Shown here: positions 24,031-32,332 of the stretch, piece by piece
How positions within the stretch are numbered: the first letter of the stretch is position 1
Layout of the letters: each line of letters opens with the position of its first letter
Assembly (NCBI GenBank): GCA_031278815.1
Contig: JAITJS010000044.1
Span: 1-34,600 of the forward strand
Source: Treponema sp.
GTDB lineage: Bacteria > Spirochaetota > Spirochaetia > Treponematales > Breznakiellaceae
Reading direction: 5' to 3'
Length of the DNA stretch: 34,600 nucleotides
The notes under the pieces: model-generated
Seen by the model: only the letters and a program-made list of their open reading frames with translations
What the model was told of the DNA's origin: nothing
Databases searched by the model: none
Program-made: the position numbers and the translations under genes

Positions 24031-24052
24031 CTTTTAACCGGTATGATATACT
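24025..24052 (+). promoter_or_regulatory. Promoter of the HIT gene, predicting a nearly leaderless mRNA
   Basis: TTGAAA (24025-24030), a 16-base spacer ending in TGA (extended -10) and TATACT (24047-24052) make a good sigma70 promoter. The ATG of the HIT gene is at 24062, so transcription should begin within a few bases of the start codon. There is no Shine-Dalgarno sequence. Confidence 0.6.
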
Positions 24053-24061
24053 CCTGCGAAT

Positions 24062-24406
24062 ATGAGGGACTGTATTTTTTGTAACATCGCTTCCGGTGCG
24101 ATACCGACTCAGAAACTGTATGAGGATGAGGAGATGATGGCTTTTAAGGATCTATCTCCTCAAGGGCCGGTTCATTTCCTGGTGATCCCCAAAAAACATA
24201 TTCCAAATATCATGGAACTGGACGTGGCCGACACCCTTCTTATGGGAAAGATGCTCCATAAAGCCCAAGCCCTGGCCCAGGAACAGGGCTGCGGGGAACA
24301 GGGCGCCCGGTTTGTGATTAACTGTAAATCCCACGGAGGCCAAACCGTGGATCATCTCCATATCCATGTGATTGGAGGCCGGCCCCTGGGCTGGCCTCCA
24401 GGATAA
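24062..24406 (+). CDS. HIT-family nucleotide-binding hydrolase
   Basis: The 114-residue product carries the histidine triad DHLHIHVIGG (H98, H100, H102) and the N-terminal CIFCNIASGAIP segment with a CxxC pair (C4, C7) typical of the HinT-like branch. Such proteins hydrolyse nucleoside phosphoramidates and related AMP conjugates in the cytoplasm. HFLVIPKKHIPNI is the second conserved block. Length is as expected, ending in GWPPG. It is probably transcribed alone from the promoter at 24025-24052. Confidence 0.95.
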   Translation: MRDCIFCNIASGAIPTQKLYEDEEMMAFKDLSPQGPVHFLVIPKKHIPNIMELDVADTLLMGKMLHKAQALAQEQGCGEQGARFVINCKSHGGQTVDHLHIHVIGGRPLGWPPG

Positions 24407-24448
24407 GCCGAGGCTGAAAAGAGCGGCAAGCCCCTAAAACCTATCTAT

Positions 24449-24460
24449 CGCTTGCAAGCG
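24449..24460. promoter_or_regulatory. Perfect 12-bp palindrome upstream of the activase gene
   Basis: CGCTTGCAAGCG is a perfect palindrome about 90 bases before the activase start. No clear promoter is seen near it. It is a candidate regulator site. Confidence 0.3.
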
Positions 24461-24544
24461 CATTGCACGCTATTGTTTAACAGCTCTAGTGTATCCTACT
24501 TAGGGGAAGGGATGAAATACATCAACAAACAAACGAGAGGTACT

Positions 24545-27500
24545 ATGCAGTCCTTAGGAATAAATATCGGATCCACCAGCTTAAAAATGGTTTTGGTTGA
24601 GAACAGCCAGGTGCAGTGGACCGCCATTACCCCCCATGAAGGCGACTTTGGGGCCGCGGTACGCAAGATCCTGGCTGAGGGAAGGGTTCCCCTTGGAACC
24701 CCAACCCTCATAACCGGGAACGAAGGCCGGTTCATGTTTGACGCTGCAGGTACCCTGGAGCCCCTCTGTGTGGAGGCGGCCCTGAAAGCCCTGAATCTCA
24801 CCGCCGACGCGGTGGTCAGTATGGGCGGAGAAGACCTGGTGGTCTATTCTCTCAATCCCGAAGGCAGGATCATTAACAACTTTTCCGGGAATAAGTGCGC
24901 TTCCGGGACCGGAGAATTCCTCAAGCAACAGCTTACCCGGATGGACATGAAACTGGAAGATATAAACCAGGTGCCTGACGATGCCAAGGTGTATACCCTC
25001 TCGACCCGGTGTTCGGTGTTTATGAAGAGCGATTGTACCCATAGGCTCAACAAACGGGAGGCCACGAAAAACGACATCGTCCTCTCCCTGTCCGATGTGA
25101 TGGCCGTGAAGGTCATTGATTTCCTTAAACGGGCCAAAATACAGAGCGGCAAGGTGGCCCTGGTGGGAGGGATTACCCTGAACCGCCACATCATCCGGTT
25201 TATCCGGGAAAAAGCCTCAACTGTGGAATTCCTCATCCCCGAAACCGCGGCGGTTTTCGAGGCCTTTGGCGCGGCGGTTCTGGCCGCTGATTCGGGAAGC
25301 CCCCTCACCCCGGTAGAGCAGCTCCTTAAACCCCATGCGGTCCGGTTTGGCAGCCTGGGATCCCTCAAGGACTGGACCCATAAGGTCAAAACCTTTACTC
25401 AGAGCAGCGGGACGGTACAAGCCCGCAGGAAGTACATCCTGGGGGTGGACGGTGGCTCCACCACCACCAAGGCCTGCCTTATGGATGCGGAAACCGACGA
25501 GATCGTGGCGAGCCACTATGGACGGACCCACGGGGATCCGGTTAAGGCCCTCAAAGAATGTATTGCCCGGATCCGGGCTAAAATCCTCACGGATACCGGA
25601 AGCTCCGAGACGGATATATCCCTGGTGGCTACCACGGGTTCCTCCCGGGAAATTCTGGGGGTGTTTTTGGAGACCCCCGGGGTATACAACGAGATCATCG
25701 CCCATGCGGTAGGGACCACCTACTTCGATCCAGAGGTAGAAACCATCTTCGAGATTGGCGGTCAGGACGCCAAGTACGTGTTCCTCAAAAACGGGGTGCC
25801 CATTGATTATGCCATGAACGAAGCCTGTTCTGCAGGGACCGGCTCCTTCCTGGAAGAATCCGCGTCTGGAGATCTGTCCATTCATGCTGCCGAAGCTATA
25901 GGCCCCATTGCCCTCCAAGGAGACGCGCCCCTTAAGTTCGGGGAACACTGTTCCGCGTTCATCAATTCCGACATTCGTAAGGCGGTCCAGCAGGGGGCCA
26001 CCAAGGAGAACATCACTGCAGGGATCGTCTGTTCCATCGTGGCCAATTATCTGAACCGGGTGGTGGGAAACCGGACCATTGGGGGGAAGATTTTTCTCCA
26101 GGGGGGCGTTGCCAAGAACCTGGCGGTTCCCCTAGCCTTTGCCATGATGCTGAACAAGGAAATCCTGGTTCCGCCGGTGCCGGAACTGATGGGCTGTTTT
26201 GGGGTGGCCCTTTTGGCTAAGCGCAAACACGCCGAAGGGTTCCTCGCTGAAAAGCCCCTGGACTTAGGGGGGCTTTTGACCAGAGAAATCGGCTATGAGC
26301 GGGTCTTCACCTGCAAGGCCTGCGATAACCGCTGTCCCATCCAGGTCCTCAAGGTTAATGATCACCAGTATATGTTCGGTGGCCGCTGCAATAAGTACAC
26401 GAACCTACGAAAAACCGTGGAAGACGTGCCGGTGTTCGATTATGTGGAGCAGCGGCAGAAACTGCTCTTTGAAACCTTCGCGGCCCCGGCCCTGACCAGC
26501 GCTCCCCAGCGGCAGTACACCATCGGAATTCCCCGGGCCTTTTCGGTGTATACTTTGTATCCCCTGTACTCCTGGTTTTTCCATGAACTGGGAATTAAAA
26601 CCTTCTTGTCTACCGAGGTAGCCCATGCAGGGGTGGCCCGGGCCGAGTCCACCTACTGTTTTCCCGCGGAGATTGCCCACGGAGCGGTGCAGGACTGTTT
26701 GAATAAAGGCGCGGACTACGTGTTCCTCCCCCATTTCCGGGATATGCCCAGTTATGAGGAGGAAGTGCACGCCAACTTCTGCCCCATAACCCAAGCCCTC
26801 CCCTATTATATTGCCAAAGCCTTTCCTGAGGTGGATAAGAAACGGTTTCTTCCCCTGGTGGTGAGCTTTAAGTTCGGTGAAGCTAAGGCCCTGGAACTGT
26901 TTATGGAGATGACCCGCGTACTGGGTATCGGCGAAGGGGAAACCCGCCGGGCCTTTGAGCGGGCCTTAGCAAAACAGCAGGAGTATTTCGCGGCCCTGAA
27001 AGACCTGGGTGAAAGGGCCTTAGCAGAATCCCGAGCGGCCAAGCGGCCGGTGATTACCCTCCTGGGTAGGCCCTACAACGGCTTTACCCCGGAAGCCAAT
27101 ATGGGGATCCCCCGGAAGTTTACCACCCGGGGCTATTCGGTCATCCCCTTCGACATCCTGCCCTTTCAAGATGAACCGATCTTTCCTAACATGTACTGGT
27201 ACTATGGCCAGCAGGACGTGAAGTCCGCGAGTTTCATCAAGCAGGAAGAAAATATCTATATTACGTACATCACCAACTTTTCCTGCGCCCCAGATTCCTT
27301 CATCCTCCACTACATCAAGTGGATCATGGGTCAAAAGCCCTTCCTGGTGCTGGAACTGGATTCCCATTCCGCCGACGCGGGGGTGGATACCCGGGTGGAG
27401 GCATTCTTGGATATCATCGACGGGTACCGGGCGAAAAAGGCCGGGCTTGAGGCGGAGCGCTACCACAACGGCTGGAAACTGGTCAGTAAACCTATGGGTA

Positions 27501-28828
27501 CAGGCAGAACAGAAGACCTGTACCTGGAGAATCACAAGACCGGGGAAAAGGCCTCCATTCGAGGGAACAAACGGGTGAAGGTGCTCCTTTCCAACATGGG
27601 GGCCATCTCCACCGAATACATTGGCGCTGCGGTGCGGGGGCTTGACATCAGCGCCGAAGCCTTACCCGTGGCCACCAGCAAGACCATCCAGATCGCCCGC
27701 TCCCATGCGTCTGGGAAGGAGTGTGTTCCCAGTCATCTGGTCTTGGGGAGCGCCTTGCAGTTTATCTTCAGTGAAAAGTACCGGAAAGATGAGCTCTATC
27801 TCCTCTTTGTTCCCATCACCACGGGGCCGTGCCGGACGGGCCAGTATTTTGTGTATTATGAAAACCTCTTTCGGGATCTGCGCCTAGAAAATGTGGTAGT
27901 CTTTATCCTTTCCGCAGATAATTCCTACGCCGAGTTAGGGCCGAATTTCATGAAAGAGATGTGGAGAGGCTTGGTGCTTTCGGACTATCTCAAAGACATT
28001 CAGACCAGCCTGAAAGCCGTCGCGGAAGATCCGAAAAAGGCTTTGGCGGAGTACGAAACATCCTGGCGCCGGGTCATGTACGCGGTAGAGCATAAGCCCC
28101 AGCAGATTTGGCAGGAACTCAAGAGCGTCGCCGAAGATGTTAAGAAGATACCCCTTAAACGCCGGGTTGTGGACTGTCCCAAAGTGCTCATCGTGGGGGA
28201 GATCTACGTGCGGCGGGACGACTTTGCCGTCGGGGAGCTTACCGACCTGTTGAGCGAGCGGGGCATTGTGGTAAAGGTATCCGGGATTGCCGAGTGGATC
28301 CATTACCTGGATTTTGTCCGGGAATACGCCCTCAAAAAACTCATCGCCCTCAGGAAACCGGGTACCCGATGCTTTTCCAAGCCCTGGCGAGATATGCAGA
28401 AGCTGAAGATCGAGCAATGGTGGAAACGCTCCATCGAGAAAAAGGTCCTCTCCATCTTGGGCCCCACCGGGCTCATTCCGGAAACCCCCCACGATATGCA
28501 CCGCATCATGGAGAACACCCAGAAGTATTTCGTGAACCTGGAACTCAACTCGGAGATTGCGGTCTCCAGCGGGGTAGCTGCCACAGCCATGGAACACGGC
28601 TATTCAGGCATCGTGAACATCAGTCCCTTTGCCTGTCTCATAGGCCGGGTGATTGAAGGGGTGTTCACCCCCTGGGCACGGGAACGGAACTATCCGGTCC
28701 TCTCAGTCGAGGTGGATGGTAATCTGCTGCCTCCCAATATCGTGAACAAGCTCAATATTTTCATGGTCAATGTGCTGCGCTTCAAAGGGAACCAAGACCT
28801 GTCGGGCCTCATTGACCCGGCAGGTTAA
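24545..28828 (+). CDS. Giant acyl-CoA dehydratase activase (two BcrA/BadF ATPase domains plus DUF2229 region)
   Basis: The 1427-residue protein belongs to the CoA-substrate-specific activase family, ATP-driven one-electron donors to 2-hydroxyacyl-CoA dehydratases or benzoyl-CoA reductases. Domain 1 (about 1-250) has INIGSTSLKMVLVE, KCASGTGEFLKQQ and TRCSVFMKSD. Domain 2 (about 296-590) has LGVDGGSTTTKACLMD, IGGQDAKYVFL, EACSAGTGSFLEES and EHCSAFINSD. The Cys residues in these loops are those that hold the [4Fe-4S] cluster in known activases. Then comes a Cys motif, CKACDNRCPIQ with RCNKYTN (about 587-625), and the DUF2229 region, resembling the dehydratase fold (YTIGIPRAFSVYTLYPLYSW, NISPFACLIGRVIEG). 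I place the start at ATG 24545, after GAGAGGTACT; an in-frame ATG at 24512 has a poorer site. No dehydratase subunits lie nearby. The role is inferred only from family. Confidence 0.93.
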   Translation: MQSLGINIGSTSLKMVLVENSQVQWTAITPHEGDFGAAVRKILAEGRVPLGTPTLITGNEGRFMFDAAGTLEPLCVEAALKALNLTADAVVSMGGEDLVVYSLNPEGRIINNFSGNKCASGTGEFLKQQLTRMDMKLEDINQVPDDAKVYTLSTRCSVFMKSDCTHRLNKREATKNDIVLSLSDVMAVKVIDFLKRAKIQSGKVALVGGITLNRHIIRFIREKASTVEFLIPETAAVFEAFGAAVLAADSGSPLTPVEQLLKPHAVRFGSLGSLKDWTHKVKTFTQSSGTVQARRKYILGVDGGSTTTKACLMDAETDEIVASHYGRTHGDPVKALKECIARIRAKILTDTGSSETDISLVATTGSSREILGVFLETPGVYNEIIAHAVGTTYFDPEVETIFEIGGQDAKYVFLKNGVPIDYAMNEACSAGTGSFLEESASGDLSIHAAEAIGPIALQGDAPLKFGEHCSAFINSDIRKAVQQGATKENITAGIVCSIVANYLNRVVGNRTIGGKIFLQGGVAKNLAVPLAFAMMLNKEILVPPVPELMGCFGVALLAKRKHAEGFLAEKPLDLGGLLTREIGYERVFTCKACDNRCPIQVLKVNDHQYMFGGRCNKYTNLRKTVEDVPVFDYVEQRQKLLFETFAAPALTSAPQRQYTIGIPRAFSVYTLYPLYSWFFHELGIKTFLSTEVAHAGVARAESTYCFPAEIAHGAVQDCLNKGADYVFLPHFRDMPSYEEEVHANFCPITQALPYYIAKAFPEVDKKRFLPLVVSFKFGEAKALELFMEMTRVLGIGEGETRRAFERALAKQQEYFAALKDLGERALAESRAAKRPVITLLGRPYNGFTPEANMGIPRKFTTRGYSVIPFDILPFQDEPIFPNMYWYYGQQDVKSASFIKQEENIYITYITNFSCAPDSFILHYIKWIMGQKPFLVLELDSHSADAGVDTRVEAFLDIIDGYRAKKAGLEAERYHNGWKLVSKPMGTGRTEDLYLENHKTGEKASIRGNKRVKVLLSNMGAISTEYIGAAVRGLDISAEALPVATSKTIQIARSHASGKECVPSHLVLGSALQFIFSEKYRKDELYLLFVPITTGPCRTGQYFVYYENLFRDLRLENVVVFILSADNSYAELGPNFMKEMWRGLVLSDYLKDIQTSLKAVAEDPKKALAEYETSWRRVMYAVEHKPQQIWQELKSVAEDVKKIPLKRRVVDCPKVLIVGEIYVRRDDFAVGELTDLLSERGIVVKVSGIAEWIHYLDFVREYALKKLIALRKPGTRCFSKPWRDMQKLKIEQWWKRSIEKKVLSILGPTGLIPETPHDMHRIMENTQKYFVNLELNSEIAVSSGVAATAMEHGYSGIVNISPFACLIGRVIEGVFTPWARERNYPVLSVEVDGNLLPPNIVNKLNIFMVNVLRFKGNQDLSGLIDPAG

Positions 28829-28898
28829 GCCCCTGTCCTCTGGATGACTATTGGCAGGTGATGGAACTCACCTTTGTAATGTTTAAGAGGAGAAACAC

Positions 28899-29447
28899 AT
28901 GAACTCAGTGGAAAGAGATAGGGATAGAGAACTGTGGGATCGGGCTGTGGCCTTCCACGGGCATAGCTGCCCGGGCTTGGCCATTGGATACAAGGCGGCG
29001 CTTTATGCACGGGACTTGCTTGACCTGCAATATTCAGAGGACGAGGAAGTGGTGTGCGTAACGGAAAACGATGCCTGCGGGGTTGACGCAATTTCCGTTG
29101 TTTTGGGGTGCAGTGTTGGAAAGGGCAATCTCCTATTCCGGTTACGGGGAAAACAGGCATTCTCTTTTTTCAATAGGAAAACAGGAAAAAGGGTCCGCCT
29201 GGTGATGCGGGATATACCGAAGCAGGGTAAGACCCGGGAGGAGGTGCAGCGAGAAATGCTGAATACCCCCCAGGATCGGCTGTTCGACCTGAAGGAACCT
29301 TCCTTTGCCCTCCCCGAGGGTGCACGGATTTTTACTTCCCTTATATGCGAAGGCTGTGGTGAGAAAACCGCGGAAAATCATATCCGTCTGCAAGAGGGTA
29401 AAACAGTCTGCCTCGACTGTTTCTCCGCATACAGTCGTTTCATATAA
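28899..29447 (+). CDS. FmdE-family protein
   Basis: The 182-residue product has HGHSCPGLAIGYKAA (H20, H22, C24) and the ENDACGVDAI motif, both typical of FmdE, a protein named from the molybdenum formylmethanofuran dehydrogenase operon; its function is not settled. A C-terminal zinc-finger-like region, CEGCGEK then CLDCF, gives four cysteines for a metal. ATG 28899 follows AGAGGAGAAACAC. It lies 70 bases after the activase gene and may be cotranscribed with it. No molybdenum or tungsten dehydrogenase is present in the window. Confidence 0.9.
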   Translation: MNSVERDRDRELWDRAVAFHGHSCPGLAIGYKAALYARDLLDLQYSEDEEVVCVTENDACGVDAISVVLGCSVGKGNLLFRLRGKQAFSFFNRKTGKRVRLVMRDIPKQGKTREEVQREMLNTPQDRLFDLKEPSFALPEGARIFTSLICEGCGEKTAENHIRLQEGKTVCLDCFSAYSRFI

Positions 29448-29599
29448 ACAAACTAAATCCGTAGCAGGAGTAAACCCCTATACCCGCTGACTAAGCCAGG
29501 TTCGGGACTCCCGCAATGACCGGTCTGGTATTGAAACCATCTCAAACGATATTTCTTTTATTCAAAAAATAGAATATTATGATGATGGGAGTGTTAAAA

Positions 29600-31111
29600 A
29601 TGGGTAATACAGAGAGCGGCCGGCAGGCTGTCCATGTAACAAGTGCTTCTGAGAGGGTATCCGAAGAAGCGGATATAGGGCTTATTGGCCTTGCGGTAAT
29701 GGGGGAAAATCTGGTGCTTAATATGGAAAGCAAGGGTTTCACGGTGGCGGTGTTTAATAGAACCGGGGCAAAGGTGGATAGCTTTATCCAGGGCCGTGGG
29801 ATGGGTAAAAAGATCCAAGGCCACCAGGATATTGCGTCTTTTGCCAGGGCCCTCAGGCGGCCCCGTAAGGCCATGATCATGGTAAAGGCCGGAAACGCAG
29901 TGGACGATACCATTGAGCACCTGCTTAAGGTCATGGAGATCGGGGATATCATCATAGACGGGGGCAATTCCAATTACCAAGATACCATCCGGCGTACCGC
30001 CTACGTGGAATCTAAAGGACTGTGGTACATCGGTACCGGCGTATCCGGGGGCGAAGAAGGGGCCCTTACCGGTCCGTCTCTTATGCCCGGAGGCTCCCCC
30101 GCGGCTTGGCCCCTGGTAAAGCCCATTCTGCAGGCAATCGCCGCTAAGGTTGAAGGGGACGTGCCCTGCTGCGACTGGGTGGGAGAGAATGGGGCAGGGC
30201 ATTTCGTCAAAATGGTCCACAACGGTATTGAATACGGCGATATGCAGCTTATCTGCGAGACCTACGATGTATTGAAGCAGGTCTTGGGCCTTTCCTACGA
30301 TGCTATGGGGGATGTCTTTGATACCTGGAATAAGGGGGACCTGCACAGTTACCTCATCGGGATCACCCGGGATATTCTGCGCTTCAAAGATACCGATGGC
30401 GAGCCTTTGGCAGAGAAGATCTTGGATACAGCGGGACAAAAGGGGACCGGTAAGTGGACAGGGATTGCGGCCCTAGAACTCGGGGTACCCCTCACCTTGA
30501 TAGGAGAGGCGGTATGGAGCCGCTGTCTTTCTGCTGCCAAACATGAACGGGTTCACGCCGCTAAGATCTTCTCCGGCCCGAAGATCACCAAACCTGCGGA
30601 TGCTGAGGCGTTTATCCAGGATTTGGAGAAAGCCCTCTATGCGGCAAAGGTGGTCTCCTATGCCCAGGGCTACCTCCTGATGCGGGAAGCGGCAAAGGAA
30701 TATAAGTGGAACCTTAACTACGGCGGTATTGCCCTGATGTGGCGTGGAGGCTGCATCATCCGGTCCGTATTCCTGGGTAAGATCAAGGAAGCCTTTGATA
30801 GGAAGCCGGACTTGGAGAACCTGCTTTTGGATCCCTTCTTCACGGCGATTATTGAAAAGGCCCAAGCCTCGTGGCGCCGGGTAGTGGGTGCGGCAGTAGA
30901 GAAGGGTATCCCGGTTCCCGCGCTTTCCAGCGCCTTGGCTTACTTTGATGCATACCGTAGCGACCGGCTGCCGGCTAACTTGCTCCAGGCGCAACGGGAT
31001 TACTTCGGAGCCCATACCTATGAACGGGTGGACAAGCCTCGGGGGGAATTCTTCCATACCAACTGGACTGGTCATGGAGCGGCTACCAGCGCATCCACCT
31101 ATACGGTCTAG
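29600..31111 (+). CDS. gnd: 6-phosphogluconate dehydrogenase, decarboxylating
   Basis: This oxidative pentose phosphate enzyme turns 6-phosphogluconate to ribulose-5-phosphate, CO2 and NADPH. The Rossmann motif is GLIGLAVMGENLVLN, followed by DGGNSNYQDTIRR, VSGGEEGALTGPSLMPGG and HFVKMVHNGIEYGDMQL with the catalytic K204. The C-terminal tail QAQRDYFGAHTYERVDKP is typical. The product is about 503 residues from ATG 29600, which follows GGGAG eight bases back; the longer reading from 29579 adds seven residues. It has a 25-residue N-terminal extension before the Rossmann fold. The gap 29448-29599 upstream shows no tRNA or terminator. It is followed 32 bases later by the PfkB kinase. Confidence 0.97.
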   Translation: MGNTESGRQAVHVTSASERVSEEADIGLIGLAVMGENLVLNMESKGFTVAVFNRTGAKVDSFIQGRGMGKKIQGHQDIASFARALRRPRKAMIMVKAGNAVDDTIEHLLKVMEIGDIIIDGGNSNYQDTIRRTAYVESKGLWYIGTGVSGGEEGALTGPSLMPGGSPAAWPLVKPILQAIAAKVEGDVPCCDWVGENGAGHFVKMVHNGIEYGDMQLICETYDVLKQVLGLSYDAMGDVFDTWNKGDLHSYLIGITRDILRFKDTDGEPLAEKILDTAGQKGTGKWTGIAALELGVPLTLIGEAVWSRCLSAAKHERVHAAKIFSGPKITKPADAEAFIQDLEKALYAAKVVSYAQGYLLMREAAKEYKWNLNYGGIALMWRGGCIIRSVFLGKIKEAFDRKPDLENLLLDPFFTAIIEKAQASWRRVVGAAVEKGIPVPALSSALAYFDAYRSDRLPANLLQAQRDYFGAHTYERVDKPRGEFFHTNWTGHGAATSASTYTV

Positions 31112-31143
31112 CACGGGGCTACTATATTTTTGGAGGTATTATA

Positions 31144-32286
31144 ATGGCATCTTTATCCATCCCTGCTGCGGCAGGAGCAACCCATGATCTCTTGGCTCTG
31201 GGAGCCTTGGTTACCCGCTTAGATCCGGGGATCATTCCTTTTTCCGAAGCGAGCGCCTATACGCTCCATGTTTCCGGAGGAGAGTACAATGTGGCAAGCA
31301 ATTTGTCCACCTGTTTCGGTTTACGGACCGCTCTTGCCAGCGCTATGGTGGACTATCCCCTGGGGAAACGGATCGAATATGCGGTACAAAAAGCCGGGGT
31401 ACACCCCTATTTCCAACGCTTTGCCTTTGATGGGGTCCGGGGCCCGAACATGGCCATCGTGTGGAGCGACCGGGGCCAGGGGGTGCGAGCACCGGTGGTA
31501 TTTTACAACCGGTCCAACGAGGCTGCGGGGCGGCTCAAACCAGGGAGTTTTGACTGGAACCGTATCTTTGCTCCTGAAAAGGCTAGCCCCCGGGTCCGTT
31601 GGTTCCATTCAGGGGGGATCTTCTCGGCCCTCTCCCCGAGCACCCCGGAGCTGGTTATTGAGGCTATGGAGGCGGCTAAAAAGGCCGGGGCTGTGGTTTC
31701 TTTTGATCTCAACTATCGGGCAAAACTCTGGGCAGTGGCTGCGGCAGAACAGGGGCTTAGTCCGAAACAAGCCAGCGAAGGAGCTGCTCAGATCCTGCGT
31801 AAAATCGTAAGCCATGTGGACGTCCTGGTGGGTAACGAAGAGGATCTCCAGAAAGGCCTTGGGCTTACAGGGCCGGAAGTGGAATCTCAAGCAGCTCACG
31901 TAGCCAGTAAACTGGATCCCGGGGCCTTTTTAGGCATGATAGAAAAGGTGATCGAGGATTTCCCCAACATCAAAGCAGTGGCCACCACCCTGCGGGAAGT
32001 ACATACTACCAACCGGCATTCATGGAGCGCGGTATTGTGGCTTGAGGGTAAGAGCTATGTGGCTCCCACCGGTGAGTTGGATGTGTACGACCGGGTAGGG
32101 GGCGGGGACGGCTTTGCCGCAGGGCTCTTCTATGGGATCCTTTCCGGTAAGAGCCCTGAAGAAGCATTACGGCTCGGCTGGGCTCACGGCGCCTTACTTA
32201 CCACTACCCCGGGAGACACCTCTATGGTGAGCCTGGATCAGGTAGAAGCCTTTGCCACAGGCGGCTCTGCCCGTATCCAGCGTTAG
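31144..32286 (+). CDS. PfkB-family sugar kinase, possibly 2-dehydro-3-deoxygluconate kinase
   Basis: The 380-residue product has the ribokinase-like N-terminal motif GGEYNVASNLSTCFG, the VGNEEDLQKGLG segment, and the catalytic region VGGGDGFAAGLFYG with D322. PfkB kinases phosphorylate sugars such as 2-keto-3-deoxygluconate, fructose or ribose. The coupling to gnd, which handles a gluconate derivative, makes a sugar-acid substrate likely, but motifs do not decide it. Inserts at about residues 125-150 and 245-280 make it longer than the usual 310-330 residues. ATG 31144 follows TTTTGGAGGTATTATA. It ends before the convergent terminator at 32307. Confidence 0.9.
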   Translation: MASLSIPAAAGATHDLLALGALVTRLDPGIIPFSEASAYTLHVSGGEYNVASNLSTCFGLRTALASAMVDYPLGKRIEYAVQKAGVHPYFQRFAFDGVRGPNMAIVWSDRGQGVRAPVVFYNRSNEAAGRLKPGSFDWNRIFAPEKASPRVRWFHSGGIFSALSPSTPELVIEAMEAAKKAGAVVSFDLNYRAKLWAVAAAEQGLSPKQASEGAAQILRKIVSHVDVLVGNEEDLQKGLGLTGPEVESQAAHVASKLDPGAFLGMIEKVIEDFPNIKAVATTLREVHTTNRHSWSAVLWLEGKSYVAPTGELDVYDRVGGGDGFAAGLFYGILSGKSPEEALRLGWAHGALLTTTPGDTSMVSLDQVEAFATGGSARIQR

Positions 32287-32306
32287 CCTATCCTTTCTCA
32301 AAAAAC

Positions 32307-32329
32307 AAAGGGGGCTGCGGCCCCCTTTT
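32307..32329. terminator. Bidirectional Rho-independent terminator
   Basis: AAAGGGGGC, TGCG, GCCCCCTTT forms a nine-bp GC-rich stem with a tetraloop. It is flanked by A-run and T-run on the two sides, so it works on both strands. It lies between the convergent kinase and URO-D-like genes. Confidence 0.85.
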
Positions 32330-32332
32330 CCC

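Noticed and set aside
29490-29515. GGTTCGGGACTCC, resembling a tRNA TPsiC arm
   Set aside because: The rest of a tRNA (acceptor, D and anticodon arms) is absent upstream and downstream.
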